The notes beneath the pieces are model-generated. The model worked only from the letters and a program-made list of their open reading frames with translations. It was not told the origin of the DNA and did not search any database. This document shows positions 43,372 to 50,941 of a DNA stretch of 64,000 bases, piece by piece (the stretch's first letter is position 1; each line of letters opens with the position of its first letter). Both the position numbers and the translations under genes were made by a program. This DNA comes from Clostridium sp. M62/1. GTDB taxonomy: Bacteria; Bacillota; Clostridia; Lachnospirales; Lachnospiraceae. The DNA lies in contig NZ_CP085988.1 in assembly GCF_020736365.1 (NCBI RefSeq), forward strand, positions 3,719,501-3,783,500, in the 5' to 3' direction.

Positions 43372-44379
43372 ATGACAAAAAAAGAACGCATCAAAGCCGC
43401 CGTATCCGGCCAAAAGCCTGACTGTCTTCCCTACTCGCTCTGGACACATATGCCCGGTATTGACCTGGATCCGGTTCTTCTGGCTGAAAAGACTTATGAA
43501 TTTTATAAAACCTATGACGTGGATTTCATCAAGACCATGAATAACGGTATGTATGCTATTGAGGATTTCGGCTGTGAGGTGGACTATTCAGATATTGAGA
43601 GAGGCGGTGTGGCCAGAGTCACAAAGACTCCCGTCCATGAGCCTGAGGACTGGCTCACTCTGAAAAAGTGTTCCTGCCATGAGGGCAGTCTGCACAGAGA
43701 GCTTGCCTCCTTAGAGCTCCTCCTTCAAAAGGTAAAAGGAGAGGATGTGCCTGTGGTGTTTACAGTATTCAGCCCTGCCACCACAGCCGATAAGCTGTCC
43801 GGCAAGAAAATGCTCTCCCACATCAGAAGCGGCCACGGGGAGATGGTCAAAAAAGCTCTTGAAATTATTACGGAGACTACCATGGAGGTGGCGGCAGAAG
43901 CTATCCGTCTGGGGGCTGACGGGATTTTCTTTGCCTCTCAGATGAGCTCCTATGATACCATGACGGCAGAGGAGTATATGGAATACGGGCGTCCCTATGA
44001 CCTGAGAGTTCTGGAAGCCGCCGGGGACGGATGGCTTAACACCCTCCACGCCCACGGCAATAATATTATGTTTGAGGTTCTGAAGGACTATCCCGTTTCC
44101 GTCTTTAACTGGCACGCCTGGGAAACCCTGCCGGATCTGGACGAGGCTTTCTGCCTGACTGGAAAATGCCTGATGGGCGGCCTTCAGAGAATGGACATAA
44201 CCAACCGGAACAAGAATGCCATTCAGCACCAGATTTTCGAGAGCTTCAAGCAGTTAAAGGGGCTCCATCAGATTCTCACACCCGGCTGCGTCATCCGCTA
44301 CCCGCTGGATGATGAGATGCTAGAGTATGTAAAGCGCACTAAGGATTTTGTAGAGTCGAAAATGCAGAATCACATTTAA
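43372..44379 (+). CDS. Uroporphyrinogen decarboxylase (URO-D) family protein
   Basis: 335-residue TIM-barrel protein of the URO-D/MtaA-like superfamily. The start MTKKERIKAAVSGQKPDCLPYSLWTHMPG shows the URO-D N-terminal pattern; VVFTVFSPATTADKLSG, ADGIFFASQMSSYDTMTAEEYMEYGRPYDLRVLEA and LHAHGNNIMFEVLKDYPVSVFNWHAWE are the barrel strands and active-site loop. It lacks a convincing heme-pathway context and stands alone, so a corrinoid or methyltransferase-like role is more likely than heme synthesis. No corrinoid protein gene is adjacent. Start after AGGGGG with a 9-nt gap. Confidence 0.85.
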   Translation: MTKKERIKAAVSGQKPDCLPYSLWTHMPGIDLDPVLLAEKTYEFYKTYDVDFIKTMNNGMYAIEDFGCEVDYSDIERGGVARVTKTPVHEPEDWLTLKKCSCHEGSLHRELASLELLLQKVKGEDVPVVFTVFSPATTADKLSGKKMLSHIRSGHGEMVKKALEIITETTMEVAAEAIRLGADGIFFASQMSSYDTMTAEEYMEYGRPYDLRVLEAAGDGWLNTLHAHGNNIMFEVLKDYPVSVFNWHAWETLPDLDEAFCLTGKCLMGGLQRMDITNRNKNAIQHQIFESFKQLKGLHQILTPGCVIRYPLDDEMLEYVKRTKDFVESKMQNHI

Positions 44380-44511
44380 TGGCGTTCCCGGTTCAGTGCA
44401 TTCCCGTTCCGCCGGGGAATACTCCTGCAGAGCATGAGGCGGATTTTCCTGTTTTCATGATAAAAAGAACTGCGGGGGCGCGGCTTCAAGACAAGTTCCT
44501 TCCCATGGATC

Positions 44512-44547
44512 AAAAAAGAGGCAGAGAAACGGTTTCTCTGTCCTCTT
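44512..44547. terminator. Bidirectional terminator between the URO-D gene and lysR
   Basis: AAGAGGCAGAGAAA-CGG-TTTCTCTG(T)CCTCTT, 14-bp stem with one bulged T. On the minus strand it is followed by a TTTT tract, so it mainly serves lysR. Confidence 0.75.
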
Positions 44548-44548
44548 C

Positions 44549-45493
44549 TCACAGCAGGCCGCTGCCGATGACCTGCTTTGCTATGGCGATAAATTCTCTG
44601 GCAGCCTTTGTCTGGTATTTATTTTTCAGATAGTTGACGGTAATCCGCTTGTGAGCCGATGGATAATCAAGGACAAACATCTTTGCCTTCTCCTGCCGGA
44701 TCCTCGCATACATGGGACTGCTCTCCCCCAGGAATACCTTGGGCACTATGATAATTCCAAGGCCTGAAATACACAGGGAGATCATGGTCATAATATTGGC
44801 CGTCTCCAGGACAATATCCGGGGAAAATCCGCTGTCACGGCAGCTCCTTTCAAATACTGCGCCGATCCAGTTCTGATGCTTCATCTTGATAAACGGACAG
44901 TTTTTAAACACATCGATGGGCAGAGATTCCCGCCTTTCTATCTGAAGCCTTTCCTCTTTTGTGAAAAACTGTTCCAGGATGCAGGCAGGCACCAGAATCA
45001 TGGTATGCTCCTCCTGCAGCGTTTCCGTCTGGATATTGGCCGGATCGTCCAGCTCAAAGCCTATGGTCAGATCCACCTTTCCCTTGTACAGGGCTTCGGT
45101 GATCTCGAGGGAGGTCTTTTCCATCAGATGGAGCTGAACCTGAGGAAATTCCCGGTGGAACCTCGTGATAAGAGGAGGAAGCATAACAGAGCCTCTGGCG
45201 TTTGGAATGCCCACGGTCAGCTCAGCGCTCCTGAAATCCCGTATATCCTGAAGCTCCAGCTCTGTCTGCTTTTTTACGTCCATAATCAGCTGGGCATTTT
45301 TGAGAAGCCTCTGCCCTGCCACGGTAAGCGTCAGAGGCGTATTTCTGTCAAAAAGCTGAACTCCGAAGTACTCTTCCAGCTTTGCAATGTGGTTGCTCAG
45401 TGACTGCTGGGAAATGTACAGGCGCTTTGCCGCCTTTGTAAAATTCATCTCCTCGGCTGCCACGATAAAATATTTCAGATTCAGAAAATTCAT
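44549..45493 (-). CDS. LysR family transcriptional regulator
   Basis: 314-residue regulator. The N-terminal winged helix MNFLNLKYFIVAAEEMNFTKAAKRLYISQQSLSNHIAKLEEYFGVQLFDR is the standard LysR DNA-binding domain, followed by the two-lobe co-inducer domain (ELTVGIPNARGSVMLPPLI, KVDLTIGFELDDP, ISLCISGLGIIIVPK). ATG 45493 has GGGGAGG 8 bases upstream. It is divergent from the cysteine desulfidase-like gene, its probable target. Confidence 0.9.
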   Translation of the reverse strand: MNFLNLKYFIVAAEEMNFTKAAKRLYISQQSLSNHIAKLEEYFGVQLFDRNTPLTLTVAGQRLLKNAQLIMDVKKQTELELQDIRDFRSAELTVGIPNARGSVMLPPLITRFHREFPQVQLHLMEKTSLEITEALYKGKVDLTIGFELDDPANIQTETLQEEHTMILVPACILEQFFTKEERLQIERRESLPIDVFKNCPFIKMKHQNWIGAVFERSCRDSGFSPDIVLETANIMTMISLCISGLGIIIVPKVFLGESSPMYARIRQEKAKMFVLDYPSAHKRITVNYLKNKYQTKAAREFIAIAKQVIGSGLL

Positions 45494-45550
45494 ATAACAC
45501 ACCTCCCCGCCATCTTTATCTAACGATTATACGGCTGGGAGAGGCAAAAA

Positions 45551-45582
45551 GCAAGGTATATTATGTTTACCATAGCCCTTGC
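45551..45582. promoter_or_regulatory. Dyad in the lysR / desulfidase intergenic region
   Basis: GCAAGG-N20-CCTTGC spans a TATATTATG sequence between the divergent genes; a reasonable LysR-box or operator candidate. Confidence 0.4.
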
Positions 45583-45621
45583 CCCGACAAACGATAATTT
45601 CTGTTAAGAAAGGATATTGAT

Positions 45622-46908
45622 ATGAACCAGTCAATCTGTGATCACTATACTGCAATTTTAAATACAGAGCTTATTACGGCTCTGGGCTGTACAGAGCCTA
45701 TTGCCATCGCCTATGCGGGCGCAACGGTTCGGAAAGTCCTGGGAACCATGCCGGATCGCTGCGTGACAGCATGCAGCGGAAATATTATTAAAAATGTGAA
45801 GGGCGTCACGGTTCCCAATTCCGGCGGAATGAAGGGCATCGATACTGCCGCTGTTCTTGGCATTGTGGGAGGAAATCCTGAAAAGGTTCTGGCTGTTCTG
45901 GAGGATGTGACGGCCGAACAGATTGAACAGACGAAACGCCTGACCGCCTCGGGTTTCTGCCGGTGCGAGCTGGTCGAGGGGGTGGAAAACCTGTACATTG
46001 TCATCACCGCCTGCAAAGGCAGTGACTGGGCCCAGGTAGAAATCCGAAATTTTCACAGCAATATTACAAAAATCACAAAAAACGGCCGCACCCTCTTTGC
46101 ATCTCCAAAGCAGGACGGCACTTCCTCCCCGGGACAGTCCCTGTTTCCGGACAAATCGCTTCTGAACGTCAGAGATATCCTGGACTATGCCGCATCGGTG
46201 GAGCTTGAAGCCATCCGCCCTGTCCTCTCCCGCCAGATCGCCTGCAACACGGCAATCTCCGAGGAAGGGCTTAAAAATCCCTGGGGAGTCCAGGTGGGCA
46301 GGACTCTCCTGAACGCTTACGGCTCCGGCAGCATAGCTGTCCGCGCCAGGGCTTCGGCGGCTGCCGGCTCTGATGCCAGAATGAGCGGCTGTCCTCTTCC
46401 GGTTGTCATCAACTCCGGCAGCGGGAATCAGGGTATGACCGTTTCTCTTCCCGTGATTGCATATGCCAGGGAATATCATATCAGCGATGAGCAGCTTCTG
46501 CGGGCTCTGGCCGTCAGCAACCTGATTGCCCTCCACCAGAAAAAATACATCGGAAGCCTCTCCGCCTACTGCGGAGCCGTCAGCGCAGCCTGCGGGGCAG
46601 GGGCAGGGATTGCCTGGATGTTCGGCGCTGGATATGAAGAGATCTCCCGGCTTATCACAAACACCATCGCCACCATCGGCGGCATGGTCTGTGACGGGGC
46701 CAAGCCCTCCTGCGCGGCGAAGATCGCTTCTGCCGTAGACTGTGCCATCACTGCCATGGAGCTTGCCCGCCAGGGCCTTTCCTTTCAGCCGGGCGAGGGG
46801 CTGGTGATGGAAAATGTAGAAAAAACCATTGAGAGTGTCGGCCGGATGGGACGCGAGGGCATGCGGTCCACAGATGTGGAAATTTTAAATATTATGCTCG
46901 GCAAATAA
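45622..46908 (+). CDS. UPF0597 family L-cysteine desulfidase / serine dehydratase-like protein
   Basis: 428-residue cytosolic protein of the UPF0597 (YhaM/CyuA) family, which uses a [4Fe-4S] cluster to release sulfide, ammonia and pyruvate from L-cysteine. LITALGCTEPIAIAYAGATVRKVLG at residues 17-41 holds the first conserved Cys (GCTEP); SGNIIKNVKGVTVPNSGG, NSGSGNQGMTVSLPV, AYCGAVSAACGAGAGIAWM and GMVCDGAKPSCAAKIASAV carry the other conserved Cys and loops. The cluster ligands appear intact. A divergent LysR regulator and a dyad upstream suggest substrate-dependent control. Confidence 0.88.
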   Translation: MNQSICDHYTAILNTELITALGCTEPIAIAYAGATVRKVLGTMPDRCVTACSGNIIKNVKGVTVPNSGGMKGIDTAAVLGIVGGNPEKVLAVLEDVTAEQIEQTKRLTASGFCRCELVEGVENLYIVITACKGSDWAQVEIRNFHSNITKITKNGRTLFASPKQDGTSSPGQSLFPDKSLLNVRDILDYAASVELEAIRPVLSRQIACNTAISEEGLKNPWGVQVGRTLLNAYGSGSIAVRARASAAAGSDARMSGCPLPVVINSGSGNQGMTVSLPVIAYAREYHISDEQLLRALAVSNLIALHQKKYIGSLSAYCGAVSAACGAGAGIAWMFGAGYEEISRLITNTIATIGGMVCDGAKPSCAAKIASAVDCAITAMELARQGLSFQPGEGLVMENVEKTIESVGRMGREGMRSTDVEILNIMLGK

Positions 46909-47070
46909 GAATAGCCTTCCTCCATTCCGGGTAAACTTATGCTGTAAGGACAGCCTGGCGGCTTCCTGATCCGAGTTTGCGGCAGACAGTTTCTGTCCTC
47001 TCTGTTTCTTGTCTGCGCCGGATTTTTGATGCTGCCAGGCAGGCTTCCATACGGAAAGGAATGATAGGGT

Positions 47071-47271
47071 ATGCAGAAAACTTTAGGCGGAGCAGCTCTC
47101 ACCCTCGCCATCATCGGCGCTGTCAACTGGGGGCTGATCGGCTTCTTCGGCTTCAATCTGGTTGCCTGGCTGTTCGGTACCTCGACCGTCTCCAAAATCA
47201 TCTACGCGCTTGTAGGACTTTGCGGACTTTACCTGATCAGCTTTTACGGAAAACTAGGCAGCAGAGAATAG
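47071..47271 (+). CDS. DUF378 small membrane protein
   Basis: 66 residues with two hydrophobic helices. GGAALTLAIIGAVNWGLIGFFGFNLVAWLFG followed by SKIIYALVGLCGLYLISF is the characteristic DUF378 pattern (NWGLxG). Function unknown. It starts after a GGAAAGGAATG-type site, between the desulfidase and the peroxiredoxin. Confidence 0.85.
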   Translation: MQKTLGGAALTLAIIGAVNWGLIGFFGFNLVAWLFGTSTVSKIIYALVGLCGLYLISFYGKLGSRE

Positions 47272-47365
47272 GCAAAAAACCTATAATGTACACTCTGGCA
47301 GGCAGGTGTTTTCACCTGCCTGTTCTCTCTGTCCGCTCCACAGCTGTTAAACACCAGCCAGGTAA

Positions 47366-47394
47366 TTGTCTTTTCCATGCAACAATGATATAAT
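47366..47394 (+). promoter_or_regulatory. Promoter of the peroxiredoxin gene
   Basis: TTGTCT, 17-bp spacer, TATAAT. The start point is near 47401, at the beginning of a structured leader. Confidence 0.7.
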
Positions 47395-47400
47395 GAGCAC

Positions 47401-47486
47401 AAGCGAGCCTGCGAAAGCTTGCTCACGCGAGGCGAGCAGCGAATGGCGATCACAGGCTGTGCCGGCTTTCGGGCTAAGTTCCGCAG
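47401..47486 (+). ncRNA. Structured 5' leader of the peroxiredoxin mRNA, unknown class
   Basis: GCC-TG-CGAAAGC pairs with GCTTTCG-GGC and encloses two hairpins: TGCTC/GAGCA and GGC..CACAG-GC-TGTGCC. This gives a compact three-way junction of about 75 nt beginning near the predicted start point and ending about 40 nt before the ribosome site. I do not recognise a riboswitch class. It could also be a palindromic repeat. Confidence 0.45.
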
Positions 47487-47528
47487 GATAACACCTATCA
47501 AAAATTAATTACCAGAAGGGAGAATATC

Positions 47529-48203
47529 ATGGAAGATATGGAAATGAACCGTCTGCCTCTGATCGGCGACACTGCTCCCAGCTTTAAAGCTCTTACCACA
47601 AAGGGAACTGTCAATTTTCCTGAAGATTACAAGGGGAAATGGGTGCTGTTTTTCTCGCATCCCTCTGATTTTACCCCGGTATGCACCACAGAATTTATGA
47701 CCCTTGCCTCCATGGCAGAAGAATTCAGGGCCCTGAATACAGAGCTTCTAGGGCTCTCTGTCGATTCCCTCTATTCCCATATCGCATGGGTACGCCGGAT
47801 CGAGGAGCTTTCCTGGAACGGAATTGACCACGTGCATGTGGATTTTCCGGTTATCGCAGACCTGAATATGAAGGTATCTCACAAATATGGAATGCTTCAG
47901 CCAAATGTGTCCAGCACCCAGGCTGTACGGGCCGTATTTATCATCGATCCCCAGTCTGTGATCCGGGCAATCATCTATTATCCGCTGAATCTGGGAAGGA
48001 ACTTTGACGAGATCAAGAGGGCTGTCCAGGCTCTTCAGAAGGCGGATGCCGAGCATTGCTCCACGCCGGCAAACTGGCGTCCGGGAGATGACGTGCTGAT
48101 CCCTTCTCCGACTACCTGCGATGAGGCCAAGGAGCGGATGGAACACACACCGGAGGGCGAATACTCTCTTGACTGGTTCCTGAATTTCAGAAAAGAGAGC
48201 TAG
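47529..48203 (+). CDS. Peroxiredoxin, 1-Cys/Prx6-like
   Basis: 224-residue thiol peroxidase that reduces hydrogen peroxide and alkyl peroxides. HPSDFTPVCTTEF carries the peroxidatic Cys52 in the PxxxTxxC motif. The C-terminal extension (CSTPANWRPGDDVLIPSPTTCDEAKERM) is the dimerising domain of the Prx6/AhpC-TSA long class. Other Cys near 200 might act in resolution. It has a promoter, a structured leader and a strong terminator, so it is transcribed alone. Confidence 0.93.
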   Translation: MEDMEMNRLPLIGDTAPSFKALTTKGTVNFPEDYKGKWVLFFSHPSDFTPVCTTEFMTLASMAEEFRALNTELLGLSVDSLYSHIAWVRRIEELSWNGIDHVHVDFPVIADLNMKVSHKYGMLQPNVSSTQAVRAVFIIDPQSVIRAIIYYPLNLGRNFDEIKRAVQALQKADAEHCSTPANWRPGDDVLIPSPTTCDEAKERMEHTPEGEYSLDWFLNFRKES

Positions 48204-48266
48204 CTTTTTATCCACTTTCCGCTTTCGGAAATGAAAAACCGTTATATCTCGATTCTACATATGGAG

Positions 48267-48321
48267 AAAGGCTGCTGCAAAAGGAAGGTTTCACAAACTT
48301 CCGTTTTACAGCAGCCTTTTT
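48267..48321 (+). terminator. Terminator of the peroxiredoxin gene
   Basis: AAAGGCTGCTG...CAGCAGCCTTTTT with an inner GGAAG/CTTCC stem and two bulges, followed by a T5 run. Confidence 0.85.
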
Positions 48322-48356
48322 CACCAGGTCTTTTTCACCAGGTCTCTCTTCTCAGC

Positions 48357-48566
48357 CTATCCCATCAGGAAATCTAAAATATTCATAGCGCCGTCCGTCT
48401 CAGCCCGGTACAGCTCTGTGTATCCGCAGCTGCGGCAGCTGATCGTAATAAATTTCTTATTCTGAACATCAAAAATCTTTGCGAAATTTCCGCCTGTGGC
48501 CTGAAACTGATCGCTCACATACTCACCGCCCCCGCACTTGGGACATCTGTACTGCATTTTCTCCAT
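48357..48566 (-). CDS. Zinc-ribbon protein (DUF2082-like)
   Basis: 69-residue protein with CPKCGGGEYVS at the N terminus and CRSCGYTELYR near 45, giving a four-Cys zinc ribbon around an ITIS-type beta hairpin. It matches small Zn-ribbon proteins of the DUF2082 group predicted to bind nucleic acid. ATG 48566 follows GGAGGG; the longer frame to 48584 begins with a TTG. The adjacent gene upstream is a lipoprotein with a 39-bp gap, so the two may be co-transcribed. Confidence 0.8.
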   Translation of the reverse strand: MEKMQYRCPKCGGGEYVSDQFQATGGNFAKIFDVQNKKFITISCRSCGYTELYRAETDGAMNILDFLMG

Positions 48567-48605
48567 ATTCACCCTCCCTTCCAATCCGCCTGCCTGACTG
48601 TTTCA

Positions 48606-49250
48606 TCAGCGGATCAGCTCTGCTTGTTTCTGCTCTGTGCCGCTTTCAGGGCAGGAATAAAGCACGGTCACTAAGTCGCCTTCCTGAGGCTCGCCCTCTA
48701 ACTCCATAAGCTCCGAGCCTCTTTTTACGGTAACCTCTGTCTTATCATCCGCTTTTACCGTAAGCTCCTCCCCGCTCACTGCGCTCACCGTTCCGGAAAC
48801 AAGGAATGCCGCCAGTCCGTCATCGCCGTCCCTGCCATCGCGCACCAGGACTACCTCCGTCTCTGTGGTATCGTCTCCCTGAATCCTCCCTGTGTAGAAC
48901 AGGGTGGCATCGAGCCCCAGTGTCAGGCCGTCTGTGAAGCTGGCCGCCGAATCCTCCTTGGAAAAAATAATTCCGTCCGGATACTCCTGATTCTGAATGA
49001 CAATGGAATTCATGGCAGCGTCCAGAACGGTTCCCGTCATCACGGAAACCGTCTCTGTCCCCTGTGTTTTTCCTTCTTCCTCTTGGCTCAAAGTCCCGGA
49101 GGTCTCCGAAGTATCATCCTCTGCCTCCTCCACAGCGCTCTGGGAGGCGCTCGCCGGCTTTGTCTCCTCCTGTCTTCCGCAGCCGGCTGCAAAGGTCAGC
49201 ACTCCCACTGTCAGAGCCGCTGTCATGAGCCATCTGTCTCTCTTTTTCAT
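48606..49250 (-). CDS. Lipoprotein with acidic linker
   Basis: 214-residue lipoprotein: signal peptide, lipobox FAAGC (Cys24) and an acidic Ser/Thr/Glu linker to about residue 65. Two beta-rich repeats follow (VSVMTGTVLDAAMNSIVIQNQ... and FLVSGTVSAVSGEELTVKADDKTEVTV), suggestive of a tandem OB-like or DUF5666-type fold. I do not recognise a specific function. A dispersed-repeat module lies just upstream and an IS110 element beyond it, so its promoter may have been displaced. Confidence 0.7.
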   Translation of the reverse strand: MKKRDRWLMTAALTVGVLTFAAGCGRQEETKPASASQSAVEEAEDDTSETSGTLSQEEEGKTQGTETVSVMTGTVLDAAMNSIVIQNQEYPDGIIFSKEDSAASFTDGLTLGLDATLFYTGRIQGDDTTETEVVLVRDGRDGDDGLAAFLVSGTVSAVSGEELTVKADDKTEVTVKRGSELMELEGEPQEGDLVTVLYSCPESGTEQKQAELIR

Positions 49251-49286
49251 GGCTGTCCATCTCCTTTCCCGTCAGCGCCCGTCCAA

Positions 49287-49348
49287 GAAAGAATCCTGCT
49301 TCGCAGGATTCTCCGCCAGCGGCGGGCCGCAAAAGCGACATTTTCCTC
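49287..49348. repeat. Dispersed repeat, module A
   Basis: AATCCTGC-ttc-GCAGGATT palindrome, CCGCC...GGCGGG dyad, CCGCAAAAGCG and TTTTCCTC; matches the first half of the 130-bp repeats at 197-456. Similarity stops at the CCTC at 49348, where the full copies continue into module B but here the IS110 left flank begins. Confidence 0.8.
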
Positions 49349-49379
49349 GTATTATATAGTAGTAGTGTTTATAGACCCT

Positions 49380-49590
49380 CTCCAAGGTCTGTATGCTATA
49401 CTGTTTGGAGATACTGTGGATTGGTTTCATTTTCCTACCACTTGATGGTTACGGAAAGGCTCCAACCACAGTCTCTTTGTATCGTTGTTAATCAGTTAGA
49501 TACCGCATGACGGTTGATTTAGAACGAGGTTACAAGCGCAGAGAGCTCTGTGGTCCTAAACAGTATCTAAATCTATTACTAAGGAGTGTT
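49380..49590 (+). ncRNA. Candidate IS110 bridge RNA region
   Basis: The left non-coding end of IS110-group elements encodes a bridge RNA that pairs with donor and target DNA. Here CTCCAA/TTGGAG (49380-49410) and CTGTGG-TTGG/CCAA-CCACAG (49414-49471, with a large internal loop) form consecutive stem-loops upstream of the transposase. This fits the expected layout; the loop pairing with the element ends was not tested. Confidence 0.4.
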
Positions 49591-49593
49591 CTT

Positions 49594-50769
49594 ATGATCT
49601 ACGTTGGAATTGATGTCGCTAAGGATAAGCATGACTGCTTTATCACCAATTCAGATGGCAAAGTCCTTTTTCCGGTTTTTACCATTCAGAATAACCGGGA
49701 TGGATTTGATGTTCTTTTTTCCAGGATTCAATCCTCTTCTTCAGATGTGTCCAATATAAAAGTAGGACTGGAGGCCACTGGACACTACTCTTACAACCTG
49801 CTCGGTTATCTTATTGACAAAGGTCTCCACACCTTCGTTATCAATCCGCTCCACACAAATCTTTACAGAAAAAGTCTCAGCCTTAGAAAGACGAAAACAG
49901 ATAAGGTTGATGCCCGAACCATTGCTTTGATGCTCATGTCTGACGTGAACCTGAAGTCCTACTCAGATACATCATACCATAACGAGGAGTTAAAGTCACT
50001 CACCCGTTATCGTTTTCGTAAGGTTCAGGAACGCGCTCAGCTTAGACAGTCTGTTTCCAGGCTTGTTACCATTCTCTTTCCAGAATTGGAAAAACTTGTT
50101 CCTTCGCTTCATATCGCTTCTATCTACGCCCTTCTTTCCGAGTTTCCTTCTGCCGGAACGATTGCCTCCTGCCATTTGACACACCTGACGAAGCGGTTGG
50201 AAAACGCTTCAAAAGGCCGTTACAGCCGGGAGAAAGCGATTGAAATACGGAATGCTGCCAGAGCCTCCATCGGTTCCAACATGCCTGCCAAATCTCTGGA
50301 ATTAAAGCACACACTCCGGCTAATTGGTGAACTGGATTCCGAAATCTCAGAAATTGAATCCGAAATCAAACGGATCATGGATGAAATCCATTCTCCCATC
50401 CTGACCATTCCAGGAATAGGCTACCGCATGGGCGCCATGATCCTGGCAGAGATTGGAGATTTCTCCCGCTTTGATTCGCCGGATAAGATCCTGGCATATG
50501 CCGGAGCTTCTCCATCTACCTATCAATCCGGGCAGATGGAATCCTCTTATTCCCACATGGAGAAACGGGGATCGCGCTATTTACGTTTTGCTCTGATCAA
50601 TGCCACCAAATACGTCTGCCAATGGGATGAAACTTTCGGTGCATACCTTCAGAAGAAGATTTCTGAAGGGAAACACTACAACGTCGCCATCACCCACGCC
50701 GCAAAGAAACTTGTACGGTTAATTTACGCAATGGAAAAATCCGGCAAACCTTACATAAAAACGGCATAA
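49594..50769 (+). CDS. IS110-family transposase
   Basis: 391-residue recombinase. The N-terminal DEDD domain opens MIYVGIDVAKDKHDCFI (first Asp), then GLEATGHYS (Glu) and KTDKVDARTIALML (Asp-x-x-Asp). A coiled-coil linker covers about 150-260. The C-terminal Tnp_IS116/IS110/IS902 domain has IPGIGYRMGAMILAEIGDFSRFDSPDKILAYAGASPSTYQSGQ, which contains the catalytic Ser. ATG 49594 has AAGGAG 7 bases upstream. The gene appears full-length and intact. Confidence 0.95.
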   Translation: MIYVGIDVAKDKHDCFITNSDGKVLFPVFTIQNNRDGFDVLFSRIQSSSSDVSNIKVGLEATGHYSYNLLGYLIDKGLHTFVINPLHTNLYRKSLSLRKTKTDKVDARTIALMLMSDVNLKSYSDTSYHNEELKSLTRYRFRKVQERAQLRQSVSRLVTILFPELEKLVPSLHIASIYALLSEFPSAGTIASCHLTHLTKRLENASKGRYSREKAIEIRNAARASIGSNMPAKSLELKHTLRLIGELDSEISEIESEIKRIMDEIHSPILTIPGIGYRMGAMILAEIGDFSRFDSPDKILAYAGASPSTYQSGQMESSYSHMEKRGSRYLRFALINATKYVCQWDETFGAYLQKKISEGKHYNVAITHAAKKLVRLIYAMEKSGKPYIKTA

Positions 50770-50793
50770 CTTTTTCTGCCCTATAACACTCTT

Positions 50794-50819
50794 TTAGAGC
50801 ACCGATATCCGATGCTCTG
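50794..50819 (+). terminator. Weak hairpin after the transposase gene
   Basis: AGAGCA...TGCTCT with inner CG/CG pairs and a mismatch, followed by GTTTGT. Probably a weak terminator inside the right end of the IS. Confidence 0.35.
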
Positions 50820-50941
50820 TTTGTCGTGCGATTTTCAAGGTACAACGATCTATGAAATGCGTTCCCGCAATTCATTCAAAAGTCTTCATTTTAGACTTGA
50901 CTTTTAATAGTTAGTCTTTCCGCCGCGCGCCGGCACAGGCC

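Larger units (their letters stand above)
49349..50930 (+). mobile_element. IS110-family insertion sequence (approximate bounds)
   Basis: One transposase gene with non-coding flanks of about 240 bp on the left and up to 160 bp on the right. No terminal inverted repeats are obvious, as expected for IS110-type elements, so the ends are estimates: the left from the point where the dispersed repeat stops, the right from the region before malQ. Neighbouring genes are intact, so the insertion is intergenic. Confidence 0.7.
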
